From positions 62,001-126,000 of the forward strand of contig JAQFWX010000037.1 of assembly GCA_027605045.1 (NCBI GenBank): a stretch of 64,000 nucleotides of DNA, written 5' to 3'. Origin of the DNA: Phallus indusiatus (lineage: Eukaryota > Basidiomycota > Agaricomycetes > Phallales > Phallaceae). Shown here piece after piece: positions 1 through 11,901 of this stretch; position 1 is the first letter of the stretch; each line of letters begins with the position of its first letter. Under the pieces are notes generated by a model that was not told the origin of the DNA, did no database searches, and was given only the letters and a program-made list of their open reading frames with translations. The translations under genes and the position numbers were made by a program.

Positions 1-996
1 GACGCTTTGTTTTGATAAGTTGCAGCTAGCAGCCTCAGTGTCAGTGTTACCCAAGTTTACTTTAATGTATACTCCGAACCCCTTGGGGATTCCCGCTGGT
101 GTTTCTGGTTATTGTAATGTATTGAATGTCTCGAGATCACTGTGGCTTTCAAAGAGTTTTATTATGTTAGTGTTTCAAATATTTTCCTGAATTTTTTTTT
201 CGATGCTTAACAGTCCGCTAGGCTTCCCTATCTGATTTTGGTTTGTAAGTATCCGGTGCTAGTATCACACAATATGATCTTGCTTAGTATGCAATTTGAC
301 CCGCGTGATAGGCATATATATTGCCATCGCCTGGCATGCATTTACTCGACACCGTCGCGAGAAAGCATCCTTGTCTAATATCTGGGCCGTACGGAAGAAT
401 TTCGCTCCGCTTTATATTCTTTTCTTTCGTGACGGAGTAATTTGCTACATCATGTGGGTCTCACTGATACTTATATATGTCCAAGCTTACAAGATTATAG
501 CAATTTTTGTAATCAATTCTCCTCATGGATTTGTGTTAATATTAACCAGTTTCTAGTCGGGATATTGTGTGGTTTTCTCCTATTGACAGTTCCCTCCGGT
601 ATAAATTACCTGGCTTTGGTTGGCCCCGTGTACGTTCTCATGTAAGAATCTGCACTCAGAAAACTAATTATTTCTTGCAGTGTTATCACTGGAATAACGT
701 CCATATCCGTTCGTATTGTTGTGTACTCGCGAAAGAAGATATTCAGCTGACTTGCTTTATCCTGATAGTGCTGTCGACTGGCGTTGCTTCTGCACGGTGA
801 TCCGGGGCATGCGACGGGGGTTTATCAGATGGACATAAACGAAGTTTGCGTCGAGGTAGTGGTGACGGAAGATCCCGAACCCACAGATCTGCAATTCTTG
901 GAAGAAGCAGAAGGATGTTTTGGTTTGTCTGCTACGGCAAAGCACAACAGATTCAATGATGAGGATGTCGGACTCGGACCCGTCGTCGTCTTATAA
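1..996 (+). CDS. DUF6533-type membrane protein, copy 1 (5' end outside window)
   Basis: This is the 3' part of a multi-exon gene whose start lies before the window. Read by comparison with the four downstream sister genes, the exons encode a loop segment at about 25-170, a YIAIAWHAFTRHRREK block with FAPLYILFFRDGVICYI at about 308-453, a membrane segment VGILCGFLLLTVPSG at 557-630, the ITGISTSIS-like stretch near 681-712, and the last exon ending in LLHGDPGHATGVYQ plus a tail and TAA at 994-996. The tail (ending GLGPVVVL) is longer than in the sister genes. DUF6533 proteins are fungal multi-pass membrane proteins of unknown function; the DUF6533 domain itself would be in the missing 5' exons, so the family is inferred from homology to copies 2-6. 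Confidence 0.7.
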
Positions 997-3327
997 TACT
1001 TTTTTGTAATACCATGGTTCAAATCGTTAGTGTTTTCGCTAAATAAAAACGAGCTGTGGTTGTCGCTGGCGCTTCTTAGCTGAGTTTGTCGGATGCAATT
1101 CAGACATGGACGTCGCTTCTCAGGCGTGTCAGGGCGCGTCTCTTCCTTCCATAGCGTCCTCTACAAAAGAAGGCCTTCGACGGTGGCGAAATAGGTTGAT
1201 GCTTGAACATAAGCATATTTTCTGTCCATCCATTCTACGACGAATAGGTCACGACTGTTTATGCGTCTCCCCGCTATGCATGGTGGTATGCCATTCAAGG
1301 GTGATGTCTGGTAAGATTGCGCCAACTCGCAAGATAAATCAAATGTGATGATATATCTCATCAAGACCCTACATTTTCCTCTAGATGAAACTTCTTGTTG
1401 TCGCCATTCATTCTATGAGAAAGCCCCTGCAGATCCATCTCAGCTCAAGTTCATGGGACGCACCCGTCGCCGTTATTTCGACTGCGGTGGCTTCGTTGTC
1501 AAGCAATTATACAATACTTGAATATGAATCAAATTATCCACAGATCAAGATGACACCGGTGAAACAACTACCCGACAGTTCAAAGGCGCAAAGGCGGTCT
1601 CTCTGACCAGGCTTTCATCATTCAGAGCTAGCAATACGTGATCTCATGAAGCTAAGAGGCGGGCATACTTTGAGTTTGATATTTTTATCTTTATCTTCTC
1701 ATTTTGCACCTATCCTCAATGATTACTAGTCGATGCGCGCTTTCCTTCTCGTTACAGTATCAGCGGTTTTTGGTGAGAATGTTCTGACGTGCCTGGCCTT
1801 GAGATAATCATGCGTCCTTAGTTGAGTTGAGTTGTTTGGTTGAGTTAAGCTGAGTTGAAAAATATAACTAGTAAGAGTTGTGCCTGCGTACAACAGTTTG
1901 GGCACCCGGATCTCAACCAAAGACAGAATGCTGAAATATCGAAAATGGAAGATCTGAGTACCCTATCTAGGCAAGAGTCGGAATTTGATCTTTCCGATCA
2001 CAGGTTACTATGCAGTCTAGTATTCGATTGTTTTGTTGGTACTCGTTCCAAGTTCAGGTTGAAACCGGCCTACTGTTGCAAACTACCTGAAATGGCTCAT
2101 CGTATTCCGTAGGCAACGATGGTTCGAGTCCAGTCCGAGGTCTCGGGAGAATTACCTGCTTTTAGCGACGCTGGGATTAAATTTGGTCATTCTTGAAACG
2201 AAGCGCTGTCATAGAATTCGATGTTCTGTGATGCTTGATCATGTCACTGTTCCTACTCTGGCATGGAATCGACAATTTGGGTTTGAAAATCTGCTTAGCA
2301 AGGATCTGGTTGGTGAGCGGGAATACCCTTTTATTTGACAATTGTGGTCAAAGAATACGTAAATTGAATTCTATTGACACCCAACTCAAGTCCTATAATT
2401 TAATTTCCAATATTTTCTCGTTTCTAGAAGAAAAAACAAGTCTCCGGTGATATGGTTTTCAAGATTCAAATCTGATGTTTCTCATATCAACCATAAGCTG
2501 GTTGCGGGTACTGGATATTATTGTTATACCATAGCTTTATTTTTATTTAAATTCACACAGGAAGTCTTTGGGAAGTCTGCATATTTGGTTGAGCATAAGA
2601 TATTTAATTTCGGTTACTGCATCACCAAGGTCGACGTCGGACGCGCTTATCATGAGAACGTAGCGGAGTTTGTCATGAATTGAAATTCTTGTGTTACTTG
2701 GTTTTTCCGTACTACTTAATCCAGAAGAGTGGTATATCTCTGGATATCGCCTCTATTGTCAAATTTCTTTTAATTTAATTTCTTTTAGTTTTGCAAGTTA
2801 CAAGCTGTTCAAACCTTTTGACCAAAACAATGTTACCTTTTGACTCGGTCAAATTTAATTGTTCCCGAAGTACTTCTTGGTCTTTCAACAAATAATAACC
2901 CTAAGCTTGAGCCCTGGAAAAAGATGGCAGGTAGTGTCTATAGATCCGTGAAATGATGCTTCCTGTTGATGGGGATGTAAGGTTGTATGTGTTACATTTT
3001 AACATATGGATGTAATCTCTCGTTAATTATTTAGATCCTTCACCTATAAAATAGAAAAGTTCTCTATACATCACTAACAACATAGTTATTCGAGGTCTGT
3101 TTCCTCTCTATATGCAGTAGATGAATGTGTCAAATAGACTTCGGTGAGAGCTCAACTTGCTTCCGAATATTTTGTCTTCTCATCAAAAAAAAGATATTCA
3201 GATAGATGAGATTGAATATAACGCAACTGAGCCTTTCGCGACAGTCAGTACTACGCATATAATAAATGTTTCTCCGATAACACGGTGTCGTTGTGACACC
3301 TGCCTTTTCCCTTATCCCCGCTTGAGC
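997..3327. other. Intergenic, no recognised gene
   Basis: 2.3 kb of AT-rich sequence between DUF6533 copies 1 and 2. No open stretch here resembles a family I recognise. It holds a run of degenerate GAGTT/GAGTTG pentamers at about 1820-1857 and a possible promoter near 3045. The first ~300 bp may be 3' UTR of copy 1. Confidence 0.5.
3045..3052 (+). promoter_or_regulatory. Possible TATA box, DUF6533 copy 2
   Basis: TATAAAAT lies 283 bp upstream of the chosen ATG at 3328 and is followed by an A/C-rich stretch that could be a leader. The distance is long for a TATA-driven fungal gene, so this is weak. Confidence 0.25.
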
Positions 3328-5237
3328 ATGAGTAGTCTCAAAGGAATTTTCTCCGAAATACTGGAGATTCAAGCATTCACACAACAAGAGCGGTATACCC
3401 GCTCCATATCTTGTGGGTTTTGAATCCTTCTAATGTCGAGGAGGGTTTGACGCCCGTGCAGGCTGTGTCCTTACTCTCATCCTGCTCGAAATATTATTTA
3501 CATTTGACAAGGAAGTGCGTCATCATATTTCATTTTTATTACCATCATTCGTTATGCAAATCTGTGAACTCTATCTTTTACTAGATAACTTACATTTGGA
3601 GGTAAACTCGAAGGCCTAAACTTCACCGGTTCTGAGAGACTAATACAAGGTCTATCCAAAGGCGCCCTTGGTCTCTTTTCAAAACCTTTTTCATCGCATG
3701 CAGATATCTATCTATGATACCAGCACTGTAAGATTGTTTTTGCATCTAAGTTAATTTTGCCGCGTTTCTCATTTCCATTAGTCTCGTAATAAGTAAGCGT
3801 CTCTTTGCCCATCTTCCGATCACATTCTCAGCGCCCCTCAGTTCCACCTGCACCAAGCGCTACAGTGAGTATTTGATATTTCTAGTTTTTTATTATTTGA
3901 TTGACTTGTTTTTAGTAGTAAGACTCTTATTTATTAATGAGATCATGTTCAGACGCTATGGTGCATAGTTGTACTTTTGTGTACTGGTATATCGGATTGT
4001 GCGTAGCATCTTTTAAATGATGTGTCATGATCACAAGAGGTATATTAACCAAATTTCAGGATGATAATAATTTTCTCCTTGTTCCCTAGTAGTGGGCTCC
4101 TAGCCATCCGGCTAGATAGGCTATATGCTTCCAAACCTCGTACGCTCTTATAGTTATCTGTGGTTTCATTTTGAATCAATTTGACTAGTGCGTCTGATAT
4201 TGATTGGCTTGGTATTTGGTCAGTGCCTTTGCACCTGTAGGCTCATCCATTACTTTTATTGTGACCTAAATTCCAACAGTTGAAGTCGCTGTATGAATCA
4301 TCACAATACTTAAATTTCGAAATTAGCTGACTTATTAACTTACCTTACACAAGTCTCAATTATCGGTGGCAGCAGTAGCTCTGCCCAAAGCAATCCCGGT
4401 GTATAATTCATTTATCCAGGCATGTGCCGGATCTACTCTACCGGAGTCAATATGGCTTTCTAAATCGTTGGTAATGTCAGTATCTCAAAATTTAAATTTT
4501 TTTGAAAGAAGCTAAAGTTATGCAGGGTTCCATACTTATTTCTAGTTTGTGCGTTTTTCCTATTGTGGGCCGCCACTCTTTGAAAATGAGAACTATGAAT
4601 AGGCATATATATTAGCATTGCCACATACGCCTTTATTCAACAATGCCGTGAGAAGATATCTTTGTCCAACATGTGGGCTGCGCGAAGAAAAATTGCCCCG
4701 CTTTACATTTTATTCATCCGTGATGGCCTAGGCTGCTATATCATGCGAGTTCTGTTAATACTCTATTTGGATTCGTATTCACAATGCTCACGCTTGAATC
4801 ACAGAAATCTCTGTATACTTTATTTTTTTTAATAATTTGAACTATCTAATGACGGTGTCTCAGCCGGGATAATTTGTGGATTCGTTATATTAGCCACTGT
4901 TTCGAGTACTGATGTTTTGACTCTAGCCAGTCCGGTGTACGTTCCCTTTTTTCATCTAATCAATCCAACTTCATACAAATTTACAGTATAATCACCGGAA
5001 TAACGTCTATCTCCGTTCGTAACTTCCATTTGTCTCTCGAGACAAATTCAACCGTGACGCTCTAAACATGTTTAAACTTTTAACCAGTGCTGTCGGCTAG
5101 CATTAATTTTACATGGCGATCCAGGACATGCGACTGGAGTTTATCAGTTGGACACCAATGAAATTCGTGTGGATGATGTTGAAACGTTGAACGTCGTAGA
5201 TTACTCAAATATTTCACCAACCTGTACATCCTGGTAA
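3328..5237 (+). CDS. DUF6533-type membrane protein, copy 2
   Basis: Intron-rich gene for a multi-pass membrane protein of unknown function. ATG 3328 starts MSSLKGIFSEILEIQ. The DUF6533 signature follows across a splice: LTLILLEILFTFDKE, then a 17-nt exon (3585-3601) giving ITYIWR, then RPWSLFK and a CRYLSM segment. Next come an 11-nt micro-exon (3782-3792) and a 23-nt micro-exon (3842-3864) coding VPPAPSAT. Later exons give LLAIRLDRLYAS, a HAF-type block near 4605-4745, and a last exon with LALILHGDPGHATGVYQ; TAA is at 5235-5237. The first intron donor is GTGGGT, and the donor after the CYI segment reads GCGAGT, a GC donor. Stop-free joins suggest an intact gene. The role is unknown; the membrane location is inferred from the hydrophobic segments. 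Confidence 0.75.
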
Positions 5238-6374
5238 AAGTTAATGATTGTGTTTATGATGAGATTGAATTCTAGCTATGTATTTTAACTTTACCACCCT
5301 AGTGTAACAAAGTTCTGAGGTGTCGGCGGACAACATTACATCAGATCATTAGTAACCTGAAGCTGTACCGTAGCTTGACAACGCGTTGGAAGAGCGTTTG
5401 GGACACGCTCGCATCGACAATTCGTGCGCGTTCTATATATACATATATTGAATTCAGAGCACATCATTGACAATGAGGCTCATCCTTCTGACGGGTCATT
5501 TGACATGTTAAGATCAGGTGGTGAATGGAATGCCTCCAGATTACGACGGTTTAGCTCATTAGTAATAATGATCACACATAGATGTACTCTGAGACGAACT
5601 AAGCCGGTTGTGTGTTCGTACTTTCAAGGTCCAGGCTGTTGGTGATCAATTTGATCGCGCGTAAATAAATGTTGCTAGGCGGCGACGTAGATTCGTCTCG
5701 TGTGCTTCGAATAACCCGAGTGTACATTCATTCATTCATTCATAATATTGTATCTCAAGTTAGTCTTAGATGTCGATACATATACGCTACTAAGCAGTCT
5801 GTCGTGTTACTATTAGTCTAATAGCCGGAACGCAACTGCGACCATCTCGTGTTCTGATGTACGCAGAAAGAGGCTAGCTGAGGCTGATTGATTTTATCAA
5901 TGATCCGAGAATGCCATTTATTAGAAGGCAGGAATTGGCGAATATTTCTGTAGGATTAGCATGTGAATGATTGCCGTTATTTACGCAGAGTTCGGTGAGA
6001 ACACATCTAATCTAGGCAAACCTTTCAAGTTGTACAAATCTAAAGAGCCCGAACTTGGGTTTGAATTTCATCCGCTAATATCTTATTGACAAAATCTCAC
6101 TGACGGTATCGTTTGTATTTTCATGATAAGCGAAACTCATTGTCATTATTAGGTCTAGTAGGGTCTCTTCTGGTGTGAGCTGTGATCGCAAGGCCCGGAA
6201 GCCTAAGATGGGGTGATGTGATTGGGTCTACTAAAGCTCCAAGCAACACATCTTCATCAATTCGGCGACATGGCAAGGTGATATCTCTCACAAAAGACTC
6301 TTTAAAATCTGGAATAACACCTTCAGCTCAGCCCCCTTTCTGTTCACACCAAATAATACCTACTAGGAGCTGGC
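5238..6374. other. Intergenic, no recognised gene
   Basis: 1.1 kb between DUF6533 copies 2 and 3. It holds an (ATTC)n microsatellite of about five units at 5725-5743 and no coding signal I can support. Confidence 0.5.
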
Positions 6375-8316
6375 ATGGACACAAGTAGTATTAGACCAAA
6401 TGCGTCCACTGAGGAAAACATATTGGCACTCCAGGCGCTCACACAACAACTTCGCTTGGACCGTTCAATATCCTGTAAGTTCTAATTGATTTTCTCCTAT
6501 CAACTAATATTGAATAAAATGAATCTTTGCTTGTATAATAGGCTGTCTTCTTACCCTCGTTCTTCTTGAAATATTATTTACGTTGGACAAGGAGGTGAGC
6601 CTTAGCACTTTGTCGATTTGATCTCAATTCGTTAGAACCTGTTTCCTATCAGATAATATACATCTGGAGGTAGGTCATTGATTTCCTCAAAGTTCTCTCT
6701 TTCGAACATCCGATCTGAAGTTTCAAAGACGTCCTTGGTCACTTTTTAAGGTCTTCTTTATACAATGCAGATATCTTCCGATAATTCCAACGCTGTGAGA
6801 CCTCTATTACTACTCTTGCAAATGGACTGAGAATATGAGCTTATTGATAATAGTCTTATAATACGTGAGTGTACTGGTTTGATCTTCTTACAGCAATATT
6901 TCAACAGCGGTTAGTTCCCCCGGTGCCTAATAATGCCGTAAGTTATATGTTTGATCTCCCTTCGGTTGATATTATTCTGAATCGAATTCTAGTAGTGAGA
7001 CATCAAATTTTTCACCGTGTTGACTCGAGCTAGAGCATGAATCTATTAATTTGTATGTAGCTGTGTGTTCTTTGAGTGGTACATCAGTTTGTGCGTTGAA
7101 ATTTTCAGGGTGTTGCCGACGTTTTATAGAAAACCTAAATATTATTACATAGCGTCATTGTATTTGTCTCTCTCCTGCCTAGCAGCGGTCTCTTAGCTAT
7201 TAGGCTGGACAGGTTGTATTCCTCTAAAACCAGTAAGCCGTTATCAAGACCTTGCATGTAAATTGCTTATCAATTCTTTTAGTGCGCATAGTATTGATTA
7301 CTTTGGTTTTCGGTCAGTGAAATCCTTTGTTCAATGAAGTTCGTTGAAATCACGCCCTAACAGTTGAAATCGCGGTACGAATTCACTATAATAACCTGTT
7401 TATTCTCATCCGTTGACGAATACATAAAACCCTCAAGTCACAAATGGTAGCTGCAATAGTCATTTTACCTCATTTTTCCCAGATATACTACCCGCAGGTT
7501 CATATATGCGGCGGAAATGTCTCGAGCATTTCGAATTCACTCTGGATTTCTAAAAGTCTCATTCTGTTAGTATATTCATTATTTAATTATCTAGATATTC
7601 GAATTGAATGTTGCTTTGTAGGCTTCCATACTTGGTTTTGATTTGTATGAACCCACTACTAACACATATTGTTTCTGGAAAAAACTGAACGGACAAATAG
7701 GCATATATATTGGCATTGCTACACATGCATTCATTCGACAATGTCGTGAAAGACAATTATGGTGCAGAGTGGATGCCGTGCGGACGAACTTTGCACCATT
7801 TTACATTCTTTTCATTCGAGACAGCGTAGTGTGTTACATCGCGCAAGTTTTATATTGCTTTCAAGTTCGATTCCGTCCAAAATTCATGTTCTACTCTTCT
7901 AGGAATCTCTGTATACTTTTCGTCCTTCCAATCTCTCTATCGTAATATGCTGATCGAATTTTAGTTGGGGTATTGTGTGGTTTCCTTATAATAACAACTA
8001 CCTCTCGTCAAAGTGTTATGGGTTATGTTGGTCCCGTGTACGTCTTCATCATCAATAATTGAATTATATAGTTAGATTGAACTCATTCACCATAGTATAA
8101 TTGTTGGAATTACATCTCTATCCGTTTGTCGCACATGTATATTGAAAAGTAAGAATGCTAAATTTGCTTTTCACTCAGAGCTGTCGATTAGCGATGCTTC
8201 TGCACGGGGACCCGGGACACGCGACCGGGGTCTATCAGTTGGATACCAATGAAGTTCATATCGAGAAATTGGTATTGGAAGTTCCGGATGACTTGCCAGT
8301 TTGTACATACTTGTAA
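6375..8316 (+). CDS. DUF6533-type membrane protein, copy 3
   Basis: ATG 6375 begins MDTSSIRPNASTEEN. Exon ends can be followed here: 6375-6474, 6542-6594 (CCLLTLVLLEILFTLDKE), 6653-6669 (17 nt, IIYIWR), 6729-6794 (RPWSLFKVFFIQCRYLPII), an 11-nt exon at 6854-6864, and a 23-nt exon at 6915-6937 (VPPVPNNA). Downstream exons give LLAIRLDRLYSSKT, a serine-rich loop near 7500-7565, YIGIATHAFIRQCRER with FAPFYILFIRDSVVCYI at about 7701-7847, VGVLCGFLIITTTS-like membrane sequence, and LAMLLHGDPGHATGVYQ in the last exon; TAA is at 8314-8316. The intron after the CYI block has a GC donor (GCAAGT). The reading frame is conserved at every join checked. Function unknown. Confidence 0.78.
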
Positions 8317-8607
8317 AAGTCGAAGGGCCCTCATCTGGCCATCCATCGCCAGTCTGAACAGTCTTGTATCAAATTAGGAGTCTCCACAAAGTTTTTTACT
8401 AGTATCAACTGATTATAGTACTCTATAATTCCATGCTGAAGCCGTTTCGACGTCTTTCCTTCCTAATTATTTGCAGCGCGTATTCAATAGTGCTAAATAC
8501 TTTCAACCAAATATGTAACGATCTGCAGATCGTGCCTGAATAGAGGATATAAGTGATCACGCTATTATAATAATGATGCGTGACGTTTCGCGTTAACGAT
8601 AGACTTC

Positions 8608-9590
8608 TTGAGCGTTTTGTCTCCACGGGCCATCTTGTTCCCCTATCTTGTACTCTATCTTGCTTCCCGTCTCACAGACACGGTTGCTCGCCCACATCAA
8701 CCCACGCATTCCCATACACCCGCTAGAGTGAGTTTGCTTGCCTTTAAATTGAACCCTCCTGAACAGACAGTTTTCCGGACAGACCATTACCGCCAACGTA
8801 CACTGGCACGCAATGGAGATGGGAAATGTCTTCTCACCAGTCTGGCACATGAAGTCGGAGTAAAGGCTGCTCATATATTTCCACGTGTACATGATGTTGA
8901 AGTATTTATCTTAAACAATTGGGTTTACTTTGCTGAGCTTCCCATACGAATCCAGCTCCAATCTCCAATCTTGGCGCTCGGAGGCTGAGTCCGTCAAAGA
9001 TAGACTAGTATCCAAGATTTGATTTTGCTGCGAAGCGATCTGCACAATGCTTGGGATAACTACGAGTTTTCTGTCAGCCCTGTACGTTGCAGTTGACATT
9101 CTATCATTTAGTCCATTGCATTCGCTCTATAGAATATTAACAAGTCACTACGTTCATCAAGCTGCCAGTGTTGTCAGAGTTTGCGGCGTCGAACTACATA
9201 TTGTACATTAGACATAATGTATAAACTTGAGCGGTTTATCTTGTGTCCCATTTAGTGTTCTCTCCACCCTACATCCCACTGTATATTCCAACACATTGAA
9301 CACCTTGACGATTACAGTGTAACATGGTCTGACTCAACTTCATCATATTACGGCGACCCAAACTTGCGACCGCTGTGCGAACGTTTTCAAGCTCACATGG
9401 GACTATGAAGACAGCCTAATAACTGAAGGGGATTTTGATTTGCCGGGAGACGAGATTCAGGGCACCGATAACAACCGGTTAGAGCCGGAGCCTGCAGACA
9501 GGTTATTTGATCATGATCACCAGGTTGCGCAGGAATTGAACATATACTCTCGTCGCTGCAAATGCAATCGCTGCACTTTCACAGACATGT
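8608..9590 (+). pseudogene. Broken HNH_2-type nuclease gene
   Basis: The frame starting at 8608 encodes RAILFPYLVLYLASRL and then the HNH core: NGDGKCLLTSLAHE and KAAHIFPRVHDVE at about 8814-8904. The same frame continues past a TGA (8986-8988) and a TAG (9001-9003) into LILLRSDLHNAWDNYEF (about 9017-9070), the conserved second half of the fungal HNH_2 domain. Further on, DPNLRPLCERF (near 9357) and LTWDYEDSL (near 9390) lie in different frames. No ATG is found where the family normally starts; the position is TTG. The typical Cys of the family is present (GKC), but the second position of the usual C-x-x-TG motif reads LTS. Two in-frame stops, a frameshift and a lost start argue for a pseudogene; a missed intron could explain one stop but not the whole set. 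Confidence 0.6.
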
Positions 9591-10254
9591 TTGACTTTCT
9601 ACGTCTCAGGGGCGGTTAATCACCCATTCCAGAGGGGTCGTACGATTGGAAGCAGTAATTTTCATGCCCAAGAGGCTCATCGCCCAATATCTGCTCAAAC
9701 CAATCCGCTATATGTGGACGAGACCCTTCATTATCTCACGCACGTCATGCGATATGACTGGGTATCCTTATATTTGAGAAATTGAAAACAGGATTTGTAT
9801 GTGCTAGTACTTGTAAGACTCGACAGATCGGATGTCAGATGTATGCATTTGACCATTTGTTGCTAGCAGCCTTAGACTTGTATTTAAGAATTTGGAATAT
9901 ATTCTTCAAGCCTTTTTTTCCTGATGAATTCCAAGACGTAAATAGTCGTTAGTGCTAGATGACTCTTAATCGAATTACACTTTAACGAATTCGCAAATAA
10001 TGCCTGAGGAATCTAGGATACATATAACCGCCCACTGCAACTGTCTTATGCCCAAACTCCTCGAATATTGGAAGTAGTTTTCTCGCAAATATGCTACACG
10101 CAATGAGATACAAATAGTAACTACGCAAAAAAGTTCACAAGAAGCCGGTATGGTGTGTTTGCTTTACAATCATGTTACAAACGTCTTTCCTTATTTCTCT
10201 TCAATCCCCCCATTTATTCATATTCTGGACAAGACTTGCCGAACTCAAGCCTCT
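9591..10254. other. Intergenic, no recognised gene
   Basis: About 660 bp between the HNH remnant and the end of the minus-strand DUF6534 gene. Nothing recognisable on either strand. Confidence 0.45.
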
Positions 10255-11901
10255 CTATGGCTCATGAAATTTCTCAACGAAGTAATCTCCGTATGAAAGA
10301 TGGTCCGCCCTGGACTGCCTCGATCCACTGTAACAGGATAAAGTAGCAGATGGTTCGATTGGAATAACGGGCATGTCATTGTAGCGAGCTCTGAGGTTTG
10401 CACGAGAGTTGAGCCTGTACGTCAAAATGTCACCAGAATGAAGCACATCAAGTACTATAGAACAGTGAACTCACATGGCAAGAAGACAATTGGAGTATAC
10501 TTGATTTCATAAGTCAAGCAGTTTTTTAAAAGGAGATAGATTCTTACAGTGAGGAAGAACGAAAGAAACACCCGTATATATTTGAGCGTTAGGCTTGCTG
10601 AGGTACTGTGTCCATTTAGTACTATTCTATGAGGAAGGAAAATAACCCACAGTGGCAAGGATTACTGCGTTGGACACGACTGTTAACAACCCAGAGGCAA
10701 AGGTATACAACGTGAGTTTGTTGAGTAGAGTTTGTGTGCTGTACGCCAGTAAGGACAGATGATGAATTTCGAACTTCGTCGACAGCTTTCAAAGAGAAAA
10801 ATACCAACCTCTTGATTTCGCTACGATTATTGTGGAAGAAGTGGAACATGACGAGCGCGATGATTATGTCGAGTAATAAACCGATGGAGAGGCTTGCGCT
10901 TGTGAGTCCCACTGTCGTACTATGGGTTTTGACTGTTCTGAATTCCTTCGCGGATAACCTAAGGTCCTTTGAGGATTACTGTTGTAACTATTTGGACAAG
11001 GATACGTACGCGATTCCGCCCATGCCTATTAAAATATTCGGTCTATGAGTTTGTGCTCAGTGCAAAGAGTGAACAGACATACCCAAAACAAGACCTGGCG
11101 AATGATACGATGATATATGTATATGTCAGTAATCACCAACTAACGACACTGCTGATAGGACAGCGACTTGCCGGTGTGTGTCAGTGTGAGAAATAGCTTC
11201 AAGAAAACTATTTTAGAAAAAGCACAGGTGCATGGTACACCCCCATTCCTCACCAGCAAACCAGAAAATGCATAGCTTCTCTGCACTAATTAATCAACTA
11301 TTTCGGTATCCAAAGGGTAAAAACTATGATGCTACGTACTGTAATAGATTTTACCAGCGTAAAATCTAAATGTCAACCGGATTAGTTCTAGGATGCAATT
11401 AGCTGGACGGGACATTTAAACTCACGTGTGGGTCAGAGTAACAACTGCTTCCTGTTCTCGAATGAGAAGTTATTTCAATGTCCCAGTACGTGCAACATAC
11501 TGATACCCAAGGTTCAGCTTTGAGACTCCTAGTAAAAGATGAGTTTCGGGGTATGCATGATTTCACATGAACACTTACCAAACTATGTCAGTCAAAGCTT
11601 TATGGTTGCCCATAGAGCTAATCAAATAGTGATAGTTTGTATGTGATGTTAGAGCAATAAGAAGGATCCCCAGAACCCTGCCATCAAAAATAAACAGGTG
11701 AACGAGGTTACTTCAAACAACAAGAAACCGGGAACACAAGGCTTACAATGAAAACGATACGATAAGCCTGACGCCGAGTGACTCTTCCTTCCAGTTATGA
11801 CAAAAGTTCCAGTATTGAAGAAGCAAGAAGCCAAAGGCAGCGAGGCTGATTTCATTCCCAACGAACAAAGCTCCAAACGTGCCGTCAGTCGTTGCTGTCA
11901 T
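10255..11901 (-). CDS. DUF6534-type multi-pass membrane protein
   Basis: Minus-strand gene of a second basidiomycete membrane family (DUF6534), role unknown. The chosen ATG at 11901 starts MTATTDGTFGALFVGNE, matching the usual G-[AT]-L-[FL]-[IV]-G opening of the family; an in-frame TTG upstream was not used. Following the strand down: exon 1 ends at 11747 (GTAAGC donor), exon 2 gives VLGILLIALTSHTNYHYLI and NHKALTDIVW, then WSLKAEPW. Later exons give SLSIGLLLDIIIALVMFHFF (about 10830-10900), KLTLYTFASGLLTVVSNAV (about 10640-10710), CLLAM joined to LNSRANLRARYNDMP, and a polar tail ending FHEP at 10255. The section near 11400-11540 fits the family poorly, so one exon may be damaged or mis-joined. 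Confidence 0.6.

Noticed and set aside
2110..2140. GGTTCGAGTCC, a tRNA B-box/T-loop match
   Set aside because: The flanks form no proper T stem and there is no matching A box, anticodon arm or acceptor stem upstream.
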